From assembly GCA_031267715.1 (NCBI GenBank), contig JAIRYQ010000002.1:62001-126000 (forward strand): a DNA stretch of 64,000 nt, in the 5' to 3' direction. Position numbers and translations under genes: made by a program. Numbering within the stretch: the first letter of the stretch is position 1; every line of letters begins with the position of its first letter. Shown piece by piece: positions 38,519 through 48,056 of this stretch. This stretch comes from Candidatus Endomicrobiellum glyptotermitis (GTDB lineage: Bacteria; Elusimicrobiota; Endomicrobiia; Endomicrobiales; Endomicrobiaceae). Under the pieces are notes generated by a model. It was not told the origin of the DNA. It saw nothing but the letters and a program-made list of their open reading frames with translations, and ran no database searches.

Positions 38519-38800
38519 ATGAAGGGTTATCCTGTTTTTTATGTAAAAGTTTGGAAAGCTTGCTTTGAAATACCTGCGGGAGAAACTTTGACTTATTCGC
38601 AAATTGCTAGAAAAATAGGTATTCCTAAAAGCGCAAGAGCTGTAGGTATGGCGTTGAGTCGAAATCCTTTTGCTCCAGTGATTCCTTGTCATAGAGTTAT
38701 AAGGAGTGATGGAAAAATAGGTGGGTATTCTGGTGTAGGTGGAGTAAGAAAAAAAATGAAAATGCTTAAACGTGAAAAGGAAACTGGATTTGATGCTTAA
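38519..38800 (+). CDS. ogt: Single-domain O6-alkylguanine-DNA alkyltransferase
   Basis: 93 residues, only the C-terminal DNA-binding/active-site domain of the Ogt/MGMT family. The methyl-accepting cysteine C57 is present in IPCHRV, with the arginine finger helix SARAVGMALSRNP and the GGYSGG-like loop GGYSGVGG. Because the cysteine is intact it can be a true alkyltransferase and not a Cys-less ATL protein. It continues the repair run and overlaps the next gene slightly. Confidence 0.88.
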   Translation: MKGYPVFYVKVWKACFEIPAGETLTYSQIARKIGIPKSARAVGMALSRNPFAPVIPCHRVIRSDGKIGGYSGVGGVRKKMKMLKREKETGFDA

Positions 38801-39449
38801 ATGGATTGACGATATTCCAAGAAGTGCTGCAATGAATATGGCACTTGATGAAGTGCTTTTCAATAAATATAAAAATGAACCAGTATTAAGAATTTATTAT
38901 TGGGATAATTCGTATACAACGATAGGATATTTTCAAAAAGTAGAGAGTATTACTGAAATTGAGTTTGTGAGAAGATTTACTGGTGGGCTTGCTGTAAATC
39001 ATCGCAATGATATATCTTATAGCTTTATTATGTCATTAGGGTTTTGGAATGTTTATAATCAAAGGGAAACTTATAAAAATATTCATCTGGTAATACAGAA
39101 GGTTTTGCAATCATTTGGTGTCGATTCAATAATTTTATGTGATAGAATAGGGGATATAAACAACATGTGTGTTCAAACTTTTTATGAAAATGATTTGATT
39201 TCAGAAGGTAGAAAGATTGTGGGCTCATGTTTGCGTAGACGTGGTAGTAGGCTTATTGTCCAGGGTGCCATCCATGTAAATTTGAATTATAATGCTAAAA
39301 GAGTTTTTTCAGAAGATTTTGCAAAGAGCTTAGCAGGATTGCTAAATACCGAAGTAAAAAAAGAAAACTTTATTGATGATGATATTGAATCTGCAAAAAA
39401 AATTGCTAATACAAGGTATTTGAATCCGCTATGGAATAATATGTTTTAG
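38793..39449 (+). CDS. Lipoate-protein ligase A family protein
   Basis: 218 residues from ATG 38793, with AAGGA upstream inside ogt; an in-frame ATG at 38772 would lengthen it by seven. BPL/LplA/LipB fold: PRSAAMNMALDEVLF, VRRFTGGLAVNH (lipoate loop) and GRKIVGSCLRRRG. It attaches lipoate or octanoate to E2 or GcvH proteins. It lacks the C-terminal accessory domain of E. coli LplA, so a partner protein or octanoyltransferase-type role is possible. No lipoylated enzyme is encoded in the window. Confidence 0.82.
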   Translation: MLKWIDDIPRSAAMNMALDEVLFNKYKNEPVLRIYYWDNSYTTIGYFQKVESITEIEFVRRFTGGLAVNHRNDISYSFIMSLGFWNVYNQRETYKNIHLVIQKVLQSFGVDSIILCDRIGDINNMCVQTFYENDLISEGRKIVGSCLRRRGSRLIVQGAIHVNLNYNAKRVFSEDFAKSLAGLLNTEVKKENFIDDDIESAKKIANTRYLNPLWNNMF

Positions 39450-39792
39450 ATGACGTTAATGTTTTTTATATATGTAACATTATATATAATTTTTTTGACA
39501 GGTTTAAAAGTGACCTAGATTATCCGAAATGCCGAATCATTAGGTATTATTTAAAAGGAAGAAAAATGATATTAAGGTCTGCCTGTTTATAAGGATAAAG
39601 AGAAGGTTTGTAAATAGTTTTCTATCTTAAAAAGAGAGCTTGAGTGTTGTTTTGTTGCTATTTTGTCTGAGGATGAGCTTATCTTTAAAAACCGGAAACA
39701 CTGTACTTAAGATTAATAGGTTTTTAGTTCCAAAAAAAATGTCCAATGATAAAAATCTTTTTCAGGTATAGTTTTAATAACTATTATTGAGG

Positions 39793-39894
39793 GCTGAGTG
39801 CCTCCCCGTACATATATTATTGTATATGCGAGATTATATATGTGTGTGTATTGGGGATTTGTGGGTTGCGTGTGCGTAGTGGGGGCCACTCAGC
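39793..39894. repeat. Inverted repeat of about 102 bp
   Basis: GCTGAGTG (39793-39800) pairs with CACTCAGC (39887-39894), and the adjoining CCTCCCC and GGGGG tracts extend the stem imperfectly. Within the loop CATATA (39811-39816) and TATATG (39823-39828) form a second small hairpin. It could be a structured RNA or a small degenerate repeat element. Confidence 0.4.
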
Positions 39895-40317
39895 AAGGTA
39901 GAGATAGGGTGGCTCTTGTGGGTTAAAAGACTTTGAATTTATAGAGAGAATTTTAAGAAAAAAATTAATTGATAATTACACTTTTGCAATTAGTTAACGT
40001 GACAAGTCAAAAATTGAACAAGAAAAGTAGTTTTGATGTTTTTCTGATAACGCCTATTATGCTGTATAATTGCAGTTTTTTGGATTATACGTCAATAGCT
40101 GTATTTGTGTCTCATTAAAAAATGCTTTTTTGAAAAGCACAGTATGATTAGTAGATAAATTATACTAGTAGATTATGAAAAATATCAAAAAAGATAATTA
40201 TAGATTTGACTCAGTGTATAAGAGATTTCAAGAAAATAAGCGGAATTCTTCAGTCACTTCAGGCCACATTTAACGAAAAGAAAATTATAGAGAAATCAGA
40301 AAATTGCATATAGGTTT

Positions 40318-41125
40318 ATGGGTAAAAGGCTCTTGGGCGTTAAAAAATATAGAGACGGTGATGTTTTTTTTGCTCCAGGCCTCTTCACTTTTACGTACAA
40401 AATTCAGAAAAATTAAGTTTATTGCTACCAGATGTGATAGTGAAGAGCTTGCTTTTTTTGATGCTATGTGCTAATTCAATGGAAACAACGAAAATTTTTA
40501 GGGCGTATACGTTTAAAAATAGAAAAGCAAAGATATGAAAGTAATATGGAGAGACTAAGTCAACCTTATGTCATAGTAGAAAAAATATTTAAGTGTATTT
40601 CAAAAGATGAATATTTATAAATAGTTTCTAACTCCATTGAAAAAGTTAGAAATTGTAAAGTGTTGTATTTTTAAGAGAGATAAATTTAACCGAAAAGCGC
40701 TCGTATCTTCGGGTGTTTTACGGAATGAAATATAAATTCATTAGAGTTTCTGAAAGATTCTAAAAAGTGTAGTGTACTATACATCATATTATATCATATA
40801 TACAAAATTTATATAATGAAGAATTCGAAAACAGTGCTTTAAGAGTGTGTATTGGCCTTTAAAAATAGAAAATTGACCTTATGGGGGGGTGACTATTTTG
40901 TATCCTTTTGATAATAAAGAGGGTAGAATATGTAGATATATGTGTCTTGAAGAAGGCTTAATTTTTACTCCTCGAGCTTCTTTAGGTTTAAAAAAGAATA
41001 TTTTTTTAGTGAAATTTCTAAGAAATCAAGGAGTGGTGGATTTACAGACTTATATCCAAAAGATATTTTCACAACTATGCAGTTGTGAATTCTGTGTTTT
41101 AATGCTAGGTTTGGATTATTTTTAA
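40318..41125 (+). pseudogene. Fragments of a decayed plus-strand gene, unrecognised
   Basis: From ATG 40318 a 32-codon frame reads GKRLLGVKKYRDGDVFFAPG and then stops. Further right a 78-codon frame (40889-41125), starting GTG directly after a G-run, contains TILYPFDNKEGRICRYMC and FLRNQGVVDLQTYIQK. Both look protein-like but neither matches a family I know, and it is uncertain that they belong to one gene. Confidence 0.3.
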
Positions 41126-41588
41126 AATATAAACAATGATAAGTGCACAGACATTCAATGAAAAAAATGAAGTGTTTGTTCCGTATTGTTTGTCAGTCTT
41201 GTTTTATCTGCTGCAGGACATGGTGGTTTAGTAGGCAGATATGTGGTAAAGAAGAGAGAAGAATCCATAAAATATTAGTGACCTAATCACACAGTATAGG
41301 ATGGAGATAAAAATTGTAGCAAATAAGATAGAGAATTTGTGCAAAATGCAATGTTTTAAAAAAATCGGGGGTAAATTTAATATAACGATAAGCGTTAGGA
41401 TGAGTTGTAATCCAAGGAACATTTTTGTGATTCAACTCTCATAATTAGTACGACAGATAAAACTTTATATGAAGCAAAAAGTAATTATAGGAGTCAAGTT
41501 GTTTTATGCGATAAAACAACGTAAAATAAACATAAACGTTTTAGATTTTGAGGATTGTTAAAATGCGTTTTGTTGTTTGGAGGTGGTA

Positions 41589-43871
41589 ATGTGTAACGAG
41601 TGGAGAGAGAGATTAATTTCAGAAAATAGAGTTAAATTAGGAAAAAATGCCCTTAACGTTCTTGAGAAAAGATATTTGAAAAAGGATAAAGATGGCAATG
41701 TTATTGAAAGTCCTGAAGATTTATTCTACAGGGTTGCTGAGAATATTGCGCAAGCAGATAAGATTTATGATGAACACACGAATGTAGATGCATTGATAAG
41801 GGAATTTTATATTAGTATATCATCCCTTGATTTTTTACCAAACTCACCTACTTTAATGAATGCAGGCAGGCAATTACAGCAGCTTTCTGCTTGCTTTGTC
41901 TTACCAATAGATGATTCAATGGATTCAATTTTTGAAACATTAAAGAACACTGCTTTAATACATAAATCCGGTGGTGGAACTGGATTTTCATTTTCAAAAT
42001 TGCGTCCTAAAGAAGATACAGTTAAAACTACAAGTGGAGTATCTTCAGGACCTATATCTTTTATGCAAGTTTTCGATGCGGCAACAGAAGCTATTAAACA
42101 AGGTGGTACGAGGCGTGGAGCAAATATGGGGATACTGAGGGTTGACCATCCAGATATTCTTGATTTTATAGTTTGCAAAGATAGAAATGACAGCTTGAAC
42201 AATTTTAATATATCGGTTGCAATCACAAAAGAGTTTATGTATGCCTTAGAAAACAATGAGGATTATAATCTCTATAATCCACGCAACAGTGTGATAACAA
42301 GGAGATTAAGTGCAAAGGAGGTCTTTGACAAAATAGTTTTCCAAGCATGGCAAAATGGTGAACCTGGTATAGTTTTTATAGATAGAATAAACGATTATAA
42401 TCCCATCCCTAAAATTGCTTCAATAGAATCCACAAATCCCTGCGGAGAACAACCGCTTATGCCTTACGAGTCTTGTAATTTGGGTTCAATAAATCTTGGT
42501 AATTTTGTAAAAGATGGTAGTATCAATTGGGGAAAGCTTGAAGAAACAGTTAAAACAGCCATTCACTTTCTTGACAATGTTATAGATATGAATAATTATC
42601 CTGTCCAAAAAATTCAGGAAGTAACTCGTTCCAATAGAAAAGTTGGACTTGGGGTCATGGGCTGGGCGGATATGCTTTTTTGTTTAGGTATACCTTATGG
42701 ATCTCAAAGTTCTATTACACTCGCTGAAAAGCTCATGTGTTTTATTCAGTCTAAATCTCATGGTGCTTCTGAAGAACTTGCAGTTAAAAGAGGACCTTTT
42801 GCGAATTTCAAGCAAAGTATTTACGCAAATGGAAATCCTATGAGAAATGCGACAACAACTACAATTGCTCCAACTGGAACAATTGGCATAATTGCATCTG
42901 CTTCCGGTGGGATTGAGCCAGTTTTCGGGCTTGTTTATAAAAGGGCGAATTGTCTTGATAATGAAGAAATGTATGAGGTGAACTTGCATTTTAAAAAACT
43001 TGCGAAGGAAAAAGGATTTTATTCAATTGAACTTATGGATGAGATAGCAGATAAAGGTAGTATCTGTAAATGTAATGGGATTCCAGATGAGATAAAGAAG
43101 ATTTTTATTACTTCGCATGACATTTGTCCGGAAGATCACGTGAGAATGCAAGCAGCTTTTCAGAAATTTACGGATAATGCAGTATCTAAGACTGTTAATT
43201 TTCCAAATTCAGCTATAGAAGAAGATGTGAGAAAAGTCTATGTTCTTTCTTATAAAATGGGATGTAAGGGGATAACGGTTTATCGAGATGGGAGTAGAGA
43301 TAAACAAGTACTGAATCTTGTAAACAAAAAAGAAAAAAAAAATCAGGATATAATTCCAAGAACTCGACCTAAGAAGACAGCAGGGCTCACATTCCTTATG
43401 CGTACTGGTTGTGGTAAAATGTATGTTACAGTAAATGAGGATAGTACGGGAGTATGTGAAGTGTTTACACAACTTGGCAAGTCTGGAGGATGTACTTCGT
43501 CTCAAGCTGAAGCGGTGGGTCGTTTAATTTCTTTATCTTTGCGTTCTGGTGTTGATCAACAGGAAATTGTAGATCAATTAAAGGGTATAAGATGTCCTTC
43601 ACCAATCATTTTTGATAGTGGAGTAATCTTATCGTGTGCTGATGCGATTGCTAAGGCTTTGGAAGCATATAGTAATGAGAAGACAGCTTTTGCGTCTAAA
43701 GCTTTTGCTTCTGGGTCTAAAAATTCCAAGAATGAAAAAAAACTTTATACTTCTAATCAAACCAATAACTTACTAGGTGCATGTCCGCAGTGTCCTGAGT
43801 GTGGTGAGATGTTAAGTTTTTTTGAAAGTTGTTCTACTTGTCATAGTTGTGGTTATTCTAAGTGTTTTTAA
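41589..43871 (+). CDS. nrdJ: Adenosylcobalamin-dependent (class II) ribonucleotide reductase
   Basis: 760 residues from ATG 41589, set by GGAGG at 41579-41583. Seen: FLPNSPTLMNAGR and QLSACFVLPIDDSMD, KSGGGTGFSFS, the active-site region NPCGEQPLMPYESCNLGSINL split around the thiyl cysteine, PTGTIGIIASASGGIEP, a TSCPD domain (GCGKMYVTVNEDSTGVCEV, GGCTSSQAEAVGRLISL) and a C-terminal CPQC/CxxC zinc finger. It reduces ribonucleotides to deoxyribonucleotides with a B12-generated radical, with or without oxygen. It is the only RNR in the window and ties DNA synthesis to the B12 genes at 52-55 kb. Confidence 0.96.
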   Translation: MCNEWRERLISENRVKLGKNALNVLEKRYLKKDKDGNVIESPEDLFYRVAENIAQADKIYDEHTNVDALIREFYISISSLDFLPNSPTLMNAGRQLQQLSACFVLPIDDSMDSIFETLKNTALIHKSGGGTGFSFSKLRPKEDTVKTTSGVSSGPISFMQVFDAATEAIKQGGTRRGANMGILRVDHPDILDFIVCKDRNDSLNNFNISVAITKEFMYALENNEDYNLYNPRNSVITRRLSAKEVFDKIVFQAWQNGEPGIVFIDRINDYNPIPKIASIESTNPCGEQPLMPYESCNLGSINLGNFVKDGSINWGKLEETVKTAIHFLDNVIDMNNYPVQKIQEVTRSNRKVGLGVMGWADMLFCLGIPYGSQSSITLAEKLMCFIQSKSHGASEELAVKRGPFANFKQSIYANGNPMRNATTTTIAPTGTIGIIASASGGIEPVFGLVYKRANCLDNEEMYEVNLHFKKLAKEKGFYSIELMDEIADKGSICKCNGIPDEIKKIFITSHDICPEDHVRMQAAFQKFTDNAVSKTVNFPNSAIEEDVRKVYVLSYKMGCKGITVYRDGSRDKQVLNLVNKKEKKNQDIIPRTRPKKTAGLTFLMRTGCGKMYVTVNEDSTGVCEVFTQLGKSGGCTSSQAEAVGRLISLSLRSGVDQQEIVDQLKGIRCPSPIIFDSGVILSCADAIAKALEAYSNEKTAFASKAFASGSKNSKNEKKLYTSNQTNNLLGACPQCPECGEMLSFFESCSTCHSCGYSKCF

Positions 43872-43932
43872 TTTTATGTTATGTATGTTTTGTGTGCCTA
43901 TTTAGTTTTATGTTGAAAGGAAGAACTGAAAG

Positions 43933-44493
43933 TTGATGATTAAAAACGATAAGTGGATAAAAAAAATGTCATTTGAGCACAGAATGATAGAGCCATTTGA
44001 GGGAAAGCAGGTGAGAGATGGAAAAATTTCTTTTGGAACTTCTTCTTATGGTTATGATATGCGACTTTCAAATGAGTTTATGTTTATAAAAAAAGAGCTA
44101 AAGGGAAAGGTACTTGATCCTAAAAAACCCCACGAAAAATTATTTAAAAATATAAAAGTTGAAGATTACATAGAAATTTCTCCAAATTCTATGGTTTTGG
44201 GTAAAACAATAGAATATTTTAGAATTCCTAAAGATATTTTGGCAATTGCATTCGGAAAATCTACATATGCAAGATGTGGAATTTTTGTGAATATTACTCC
44301 GTTTGAACCAGAATGGGAGGGGTATGTTACTATTTCAATAGCAAATATATCGTCAGTTTCTGTAAGGGTCTATGTGAACGAAGGTATAGCGCAAGTCTTG
44401 TTTTTGGAAACCGGAGATATTTGTGAAATTTCTTACGCTGATAGGGAAGGAAAATATCAGAAGCAGAAAACAATAGCTTTAGCAAAAGTTTGA
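43933..44493 (+). CDS. dcd: dCTP deaminase
   Basis: 186 residues, the size of the Gram-negative enzyme. GTSSYGYDMRL, GKSTYARCGI with the catalytic Arg/Ser, and NITPFEPEWEG with the catalytic Glu are all present. It converts dCTP to dUTP on the way to dUMP. It follows nrdJ by 61 bases and precedes guaA by 30, a nucleotide-metabolism run. AAGGA precedes the start. Confidence 0.95.
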   Translation: MMIKNDKWIKKMSFEHRMIEPFEGKQVRDGKISFGTSSYGYDMRLSNEFMFIKKELKGKVLDPKKPHEKLFKNIKVEDYIEISPNSMVLGKTIEYFRIPKDILAIAFGKSTYARCGIFVNITPFEPEWEGYVTISIANISSVSVRVYVNEGIAQVLFLETGDICEISYADREGKYQKQKTIALAKV

Positions 44494-44523
44494 TACAATT
44501 TAAAAAAATTAAAGGCAAAATAA

Positions 44524-46053
44524 ATGATTTTAGTATTAGATTTTGGTTCCCAGTATACTCAATTGATTGCAAGGCGCATAAGAGAAGAAAAAGTGTATTG
44601 TGAAATATATCCTGGGAATAAGAAAATTAGATCTTTTTATGAATTTAAAGATTTAAAGGGGGTAATTCTTTCAGGAGGTTATGATAGCGTTTATTCAAAA
44701 GATGCTCCTTGGCCTGATGATAAAGTATGGAAACTTGGTATTCCTATTTTTGGAATATGTTACGGGATGCAGCTTATAGCAGAGTATTTTTGCGGTAAGG
44801 TTGATCCGTCAAAGCACAGAGAATTTGGTCTTGCAAGTATTAGTATAAAAAGTAAGTGTTCTTTATTTGATGGTCTTGGCTCTAGGGAAACAGTGTGGAT
44901 GAGTCATGGTGATAAGCTTTCAAAAGTCCCGAAAGGTTTCAAGGTAACAGCAGAATCTGATAATTCTCCTTATGCGGCAATAGAAAATGTGAAAAAAAAT
45001 ATCTATGGGGTTCAATTTCATCCAGAAGTAAAGCATTCGCTTAACGGAAGAAAGATTTTGAGAAATTTCATATTTAATACCTGCGGCTCAAATCCTGATT
45101 GGACCATGGAATCTTATATCGTTGATGAAGTTAAGAGGATTAAAGGGCAGGTTGGGGATGGTAGAGTTTTATGTGCTATGTCTGGCGGAGTTGATTCTTC
45201 TGTTGCGGCTGTGATGTTATACAGAGCTATAGGAAAACAACTTATATGTGTCCATGTAGATCATGGACTACAGAGGCTTGGTGAAACTGAAAGAGTTCGT
45301 GAAGTATTTAGTAAAATATTTGGTAAAAATCTTATTATTGTTAATGAAAAAGAGACATTTTTGTCAAGACTTAAAGGTCTAATTGATCCTGAGCAAAAAA
45401 GAAAAATTATAGGCCACACTTTTATAGAAGTTTTTGATAGAGAATCTAAGAAATTAAAAGGTATAGATTTTCTTTTGCAGGGAACAATATATCCTGATGT
45501 TATAGAAAGCTTTTCTATAAGAGGTTCCAAGGCACCAATTAAAAGTCATCATAATGTAGGTGGACTTCCTGAAAAGATGAAAATGAAACTTATTGAACCT
45601 TTAAAATTTTTATTTAAGGATGAGGTAAGAGTTTTAGGAAGAGAGCTTGGAATACCAAAAGAGATTATAGACAGACAGCCATTTCCTGGACCTGGTCTTG
45701 CAATAAGAACGTTGGGTGAGGTAACTGACGATAAGTTAAGTATTTTAAAAAAATCTGATCATATAGTGATGGAAGAAATAATGAAGGCAGGATTATACGA
45801 AAAAATATGGCAGTCTTTTGCCGTAATATTGCCTGTTAAAACAGTAGGTGTTATGGGTGATGCTAGAACTTATGAGTATGTGATAGCTATAAGGGCTGTA
45901 AATTCTGATGATGCAATGACCGCGGACTGGGTAAAATTGCCTCATGAATTGCTCGAAAAAATATCTTCTCGCATTATAAATGAAGTTAAAGGCGTTAATA
46001 GAGTAGTTTATGATATTTCTAATAAACCCCCTGCAACTATTGAGTGGGAATGA
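44524..46053 (+). CDS. guaA: GMP synthase (glutamine-hydrolysing)
   Basis: 509 residues. The class I amidotransferase domain has ILDFGSQYTQL-like LVLDFGSQYTQLIARRI, nucleophile Cys in GICYGMQLIA and His-Glu in GVQFHPEV. The ATP pyrophosphatase has MSGGVDSSVAA, and the dimerisation domain ends with DRQPFPGPGLAIR and NKPPATIEWE. It converts XMP to GMP. AAAGG lies before the ATG. A small ATTGATA/TATCAAT hairpin (46089-46107) separates it from the pst operon. Confidence 0.97.
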   Translation: MILVLDFGSQYTQLIARRIREEKVYCEIYPGNKKIRSFYEFKDLKGVILSGGYDSVYSKDAPWPDDKVWKLGIPIFGICYGMQLIAEYFCGKVDPSKHREFGLASISIKSKCSLFDGLGSRETVWMSHGDKLSKVPKGFKVTAESDNSPYAAIENVKKNIYGVQFHPEVKHSLNGRKILRNFIFNTCGSNPDWTMESYIVDEVKRIKGQVGDGRVLCAMSGGVDSSVAAVMLYRAIGKQLICVHVDHGLQRLGETERVREVFSKIFGKNLIIVNEKETFLSRLKGLIDPEQKRKIIGHTFIEVFDRESKKLKGIDFLLQGTIYPDVIESFSIRGSKAPIKSHHNVGGLPEKMKMKLIEPLKFLFKDEVRVLGRELGIPKEIIDRQPFPGPGLAIRTLGEVTDDKLSILKKSDHIVMEEIMKAGLYEKIWQSFAVILPVKTVGVMGDARTYEYVIAIRAVNSDDAMTADWVKLPHELLEKISSRIINEVKGVNRVVYDISNKPPATIEWE

Positions 46054-46088
46054 TAAAATTTTATTTAGGTAGTGTGTAGAAAAAAAGG

Positions 46089-46107
46089 ATTGATAAAAAA
46101 TATCAAT
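46089..46107 (+). terminator. Weak hairpin between guaA and pstS
   Basis: A 7-bp stem ATTGATA/TATCAAT with a five-A loop, followed a few bases later by a short T-run (TATTTTT). AT-only stem, so a weak terminator at best. Confidence 0.3.
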
Positions 46108-46145
46108 ATTGTATTTTTGGAATGTATAAAGTTAAAGGCTTTGTA

Positions 46146-47084
46146 ATGTGTTTTAACAACCACACCAGATATTATTCTGTAAAAGTTTTATTCTTCTTTT
46201 TAACGTCTTTATTTTTTTGTTCTTGTACAAAGTCGCAAAGTGAAAAGGATAAATACTTTTCTTCTATGCAAATAAAAGGTTCTGATACCGTTGTAAATCT
46301 TATTCAAGAATTGTCCGAAGAATTTAGCAGGCAACATCCATCGTTTAACATAGGTGTTACTGGTGGTGGTTCCGGGAATGGTTTTGTATCCTTAGTAAGC
46401 GGAACGTGTGACATTGCAATGTCTTCTCGTGAAATAGAAAAAAAAGAAATCATGTTAGCCAAAAGTAATAATATAGAGCCTAATGAGTTTAAAATTGGGC
46501 TTGACGGCATTGTAGTAATTGTGAATAGGAATAATCCTGTAAATAAATTGACTTTAGAACAGCTGCGAGATATTTTTACAGCAAAAATTACAAACTGGAA
46601 AGAAGTCGGGGGCGAAGATAGGGAAATAGTGATCCTTTCAAGAGAAAGTAACTCAGGCACATACATATTCTTTGAGGAACGTGTTCTGGGATGTGGTGAT
46701 GAAGATAATTGTAATAGATTTGCCGTTCAATCGCTCATTATGCCATCTTCTCAAGCTATTTACAATGAAGTTTTTCAAAATCCTAACGCTTTAGGATATA
46801 CCGGTATAGGTTTTGTGAACGGTGGAGTAAAAGCTATTTCGGTAGCGGTAAATGCGAACAGTGAATATGTTTATCCGACATTAGAAAATGTAATGAACTA
46901 TACTTATCCAATATTGAGACCATTGTATCTTTATACAAATGGGATGAGGATACGCAACGTTGTTAAAATGTTTATTGATTATGTTTTATCTGAAGCTGGA
47001 CAAAAAATTGTTCTAAAAACTAGCTTCGTACCAATCAAAAAAAAAGAACAAAAAAATAAAATAAAGAATTATAGAAGTGTATAA
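46146..47084 (+). CDS. pstS: Phosphate ABC transporter substrate-binding protein PstS
   Basis: 312 residues from ATG 46146, with AAAGG seven bases upstream; ATG 46122 would add eight residues before the signal. The signal peptide ends in a lipobox-like LFFCSC, suggesting a lipoprotein. IKGSDTVVNLIQELSEEF, TGGGSGNGFVSLVSGTCDIAMSS and SRESNSGTYIFFEE line the phosphate site. It captures phosphate outside the inner membrane and delivers it to PstCA. First gene of pstSCAB1B2-phoU. Confidence 0.93.
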   Translation: MCFNNHTRYYSVKVLFFFLTSLFFCSCTKSQSEKDKYFSSMQIKGSDTVVNLIQELSEEFSRQHPSFNIGVTGGGSGNGFVSLVSGTCDIAMSSREIEKKEIMLAKSNNIEPNEFKIGLDGIVVIVNRNNPVNKLTLEQLRDIFTAKITNWKEVGGEDREIVILSRESNSGTYIFFEERVLGCGDEDNCNRFAVQSLIMPSSQAIYNEVFQNPNALGYTGIGFVNGGVKAISVAVNANSEYVYPTLENVMNYTYPILRPLYLYTNGMRIRNVVKMFIDYVLSEAGQKIVLKTSFVPIKKKEQKNKIKNYRSV

Positions 47085-47186
47085 AAAACACTATTAAATT
47101 CGTTGAATGTCTTATTTATTGATTTTAAAAGTTTGTAATATGTTGTTTTGCTTTTGCTTACTGCAATTGAGGAGAAATATAACGAA

Positions 47187-48056
47187 ATGAGAAAAATTAT
47201 AGATACTATGATTGAGAAAGTAATTTTTTTGTGTGGGATGTTATCTGTAATTTTTGTTATTTTAATTTTTAGTTTTTTGTTCATAGAAAGTTTTGCTTTT
47301 TTTAGAGGTTTTAATATTATTAAGTTTATTGCTGGACGATATTGGTATCCTGATTCAGAGCCTGTATCGTTTGGCATTTTTTCTTTATTAGTAGGTTCTT
47401 TTTTAGTGACTTTAGGTGCATGTTTAATAGCAGTACCGCTTAGTGTTATGACTGCACTTTATATTTCAGAGGTTGTTAGTAAGAATGTGAGAGATATTTT
47501 AAAATCTCTAGTTGAACTTATGGCAGCGATTCCGAGTGTAGTTATAGGCTTTATTGGAATGATTGTACTTGTCCCTTGTGTTAGAAAATTGTTTAATATT
47601 CCTACTGGGCTTACTGCTTTTTCAGGGTCAGTAATGCTTGCTTTCATGGCTATACCTACGATAGTAACAATATCGGAGGATGCTATACGTTCTGTTCCTC
47701 GGCAATATAAAGAAGGTGCACTTGCCTTAGGAGCAACTAAGTGGCAGACCATAAGACGGATTGTGCTAAAAACGGCAAGGCCTGGGATAATAGCTGCAGT
47801 AATGCTCGGTATAGGTAGAGTAATAGGTGAAACTATGACTGTTATGATGGTAACAGGAAATTCCTCCCGTATACCTCATTCAATTTTTGAGCCAGTAAGG
47901 ACTATGACGGCCGTAATAGCTGCTGAAATTGGAGAAACTGTTAGTGGAAGCATGCATTATAAAGCATTGTTCTCTATAGGTCTTGTGCTTTTTTTAATAA
48001 CATTTATAATAAATTTTGCAGCAGAGTTGTTTCTTGGAAAGAATAAAAATAAATAA
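47187..48056 (+). CDS. pstC: Phosphate ABC transporter permease PstC
   Basis: 289 residues from ATG 47187; GAGGAG at 47169-47174 is rather far (12 bases), and an in-frame TTG at 47148 is possible. Six membrane helices are visible, with the cytoplasmic coupling EAA loop in YKEGALALGATKWQTIRRIVL and AAIPSVVIGFIGM before it. It forms the inner-membrane channel with PstA. The pstA gene follows directly. Confidence 0.93.
   Translation: MRKIIDTMIEKVIFLCGMLSVIFVILIFSFLFIESFAFFRGFNIIKFIAGRYWYPDSEPVSFGIFSLLVGSFLVTLGACLIAVPLSVMTALYISEVVSKNVRDILKSLVELMAAIPSVVIGFIGMIVLVPCVRKLFNIPTGLTAFSGSVMLAFMAIPTIVTISEDAIRSVPRQYKEGALALGATKWQTIRRIVLKTARPGIIAAVMLGIGRVIGETMTVMMVTGNSSRIPHSIFEPVRTMTAVIAAEIGETVSGSMHYKALFSIGLVLFLITFIINFAAELFLGKNKNK

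Larger units (their letters stand above)
39450..41588. other. 2.1 kb decayed region before nrdJ
   Basis: No intact gene. An inverted repeat (39793-39894) and scattered plus-strand fragments are listed separately. Other relics include about 40 codons near 40198-40310 with LTQCIRDFKKISGILQSLQ. The last 450 bases before nrdJ show no cobalamin-riboswitch box or NrdR-like pair that I could identify. Confidence 0.55.

Noticed and set aside
39793-39894. tmRNA, RNase P RNA, 6S RNA or SRP RNA
   Set aside because: The start of the repeat loosely recalls a GGGCTGA tmRNA end, but there is no tRNA-like domain or tag frame, and no RNase P or SRP core motifs occur in the gap.
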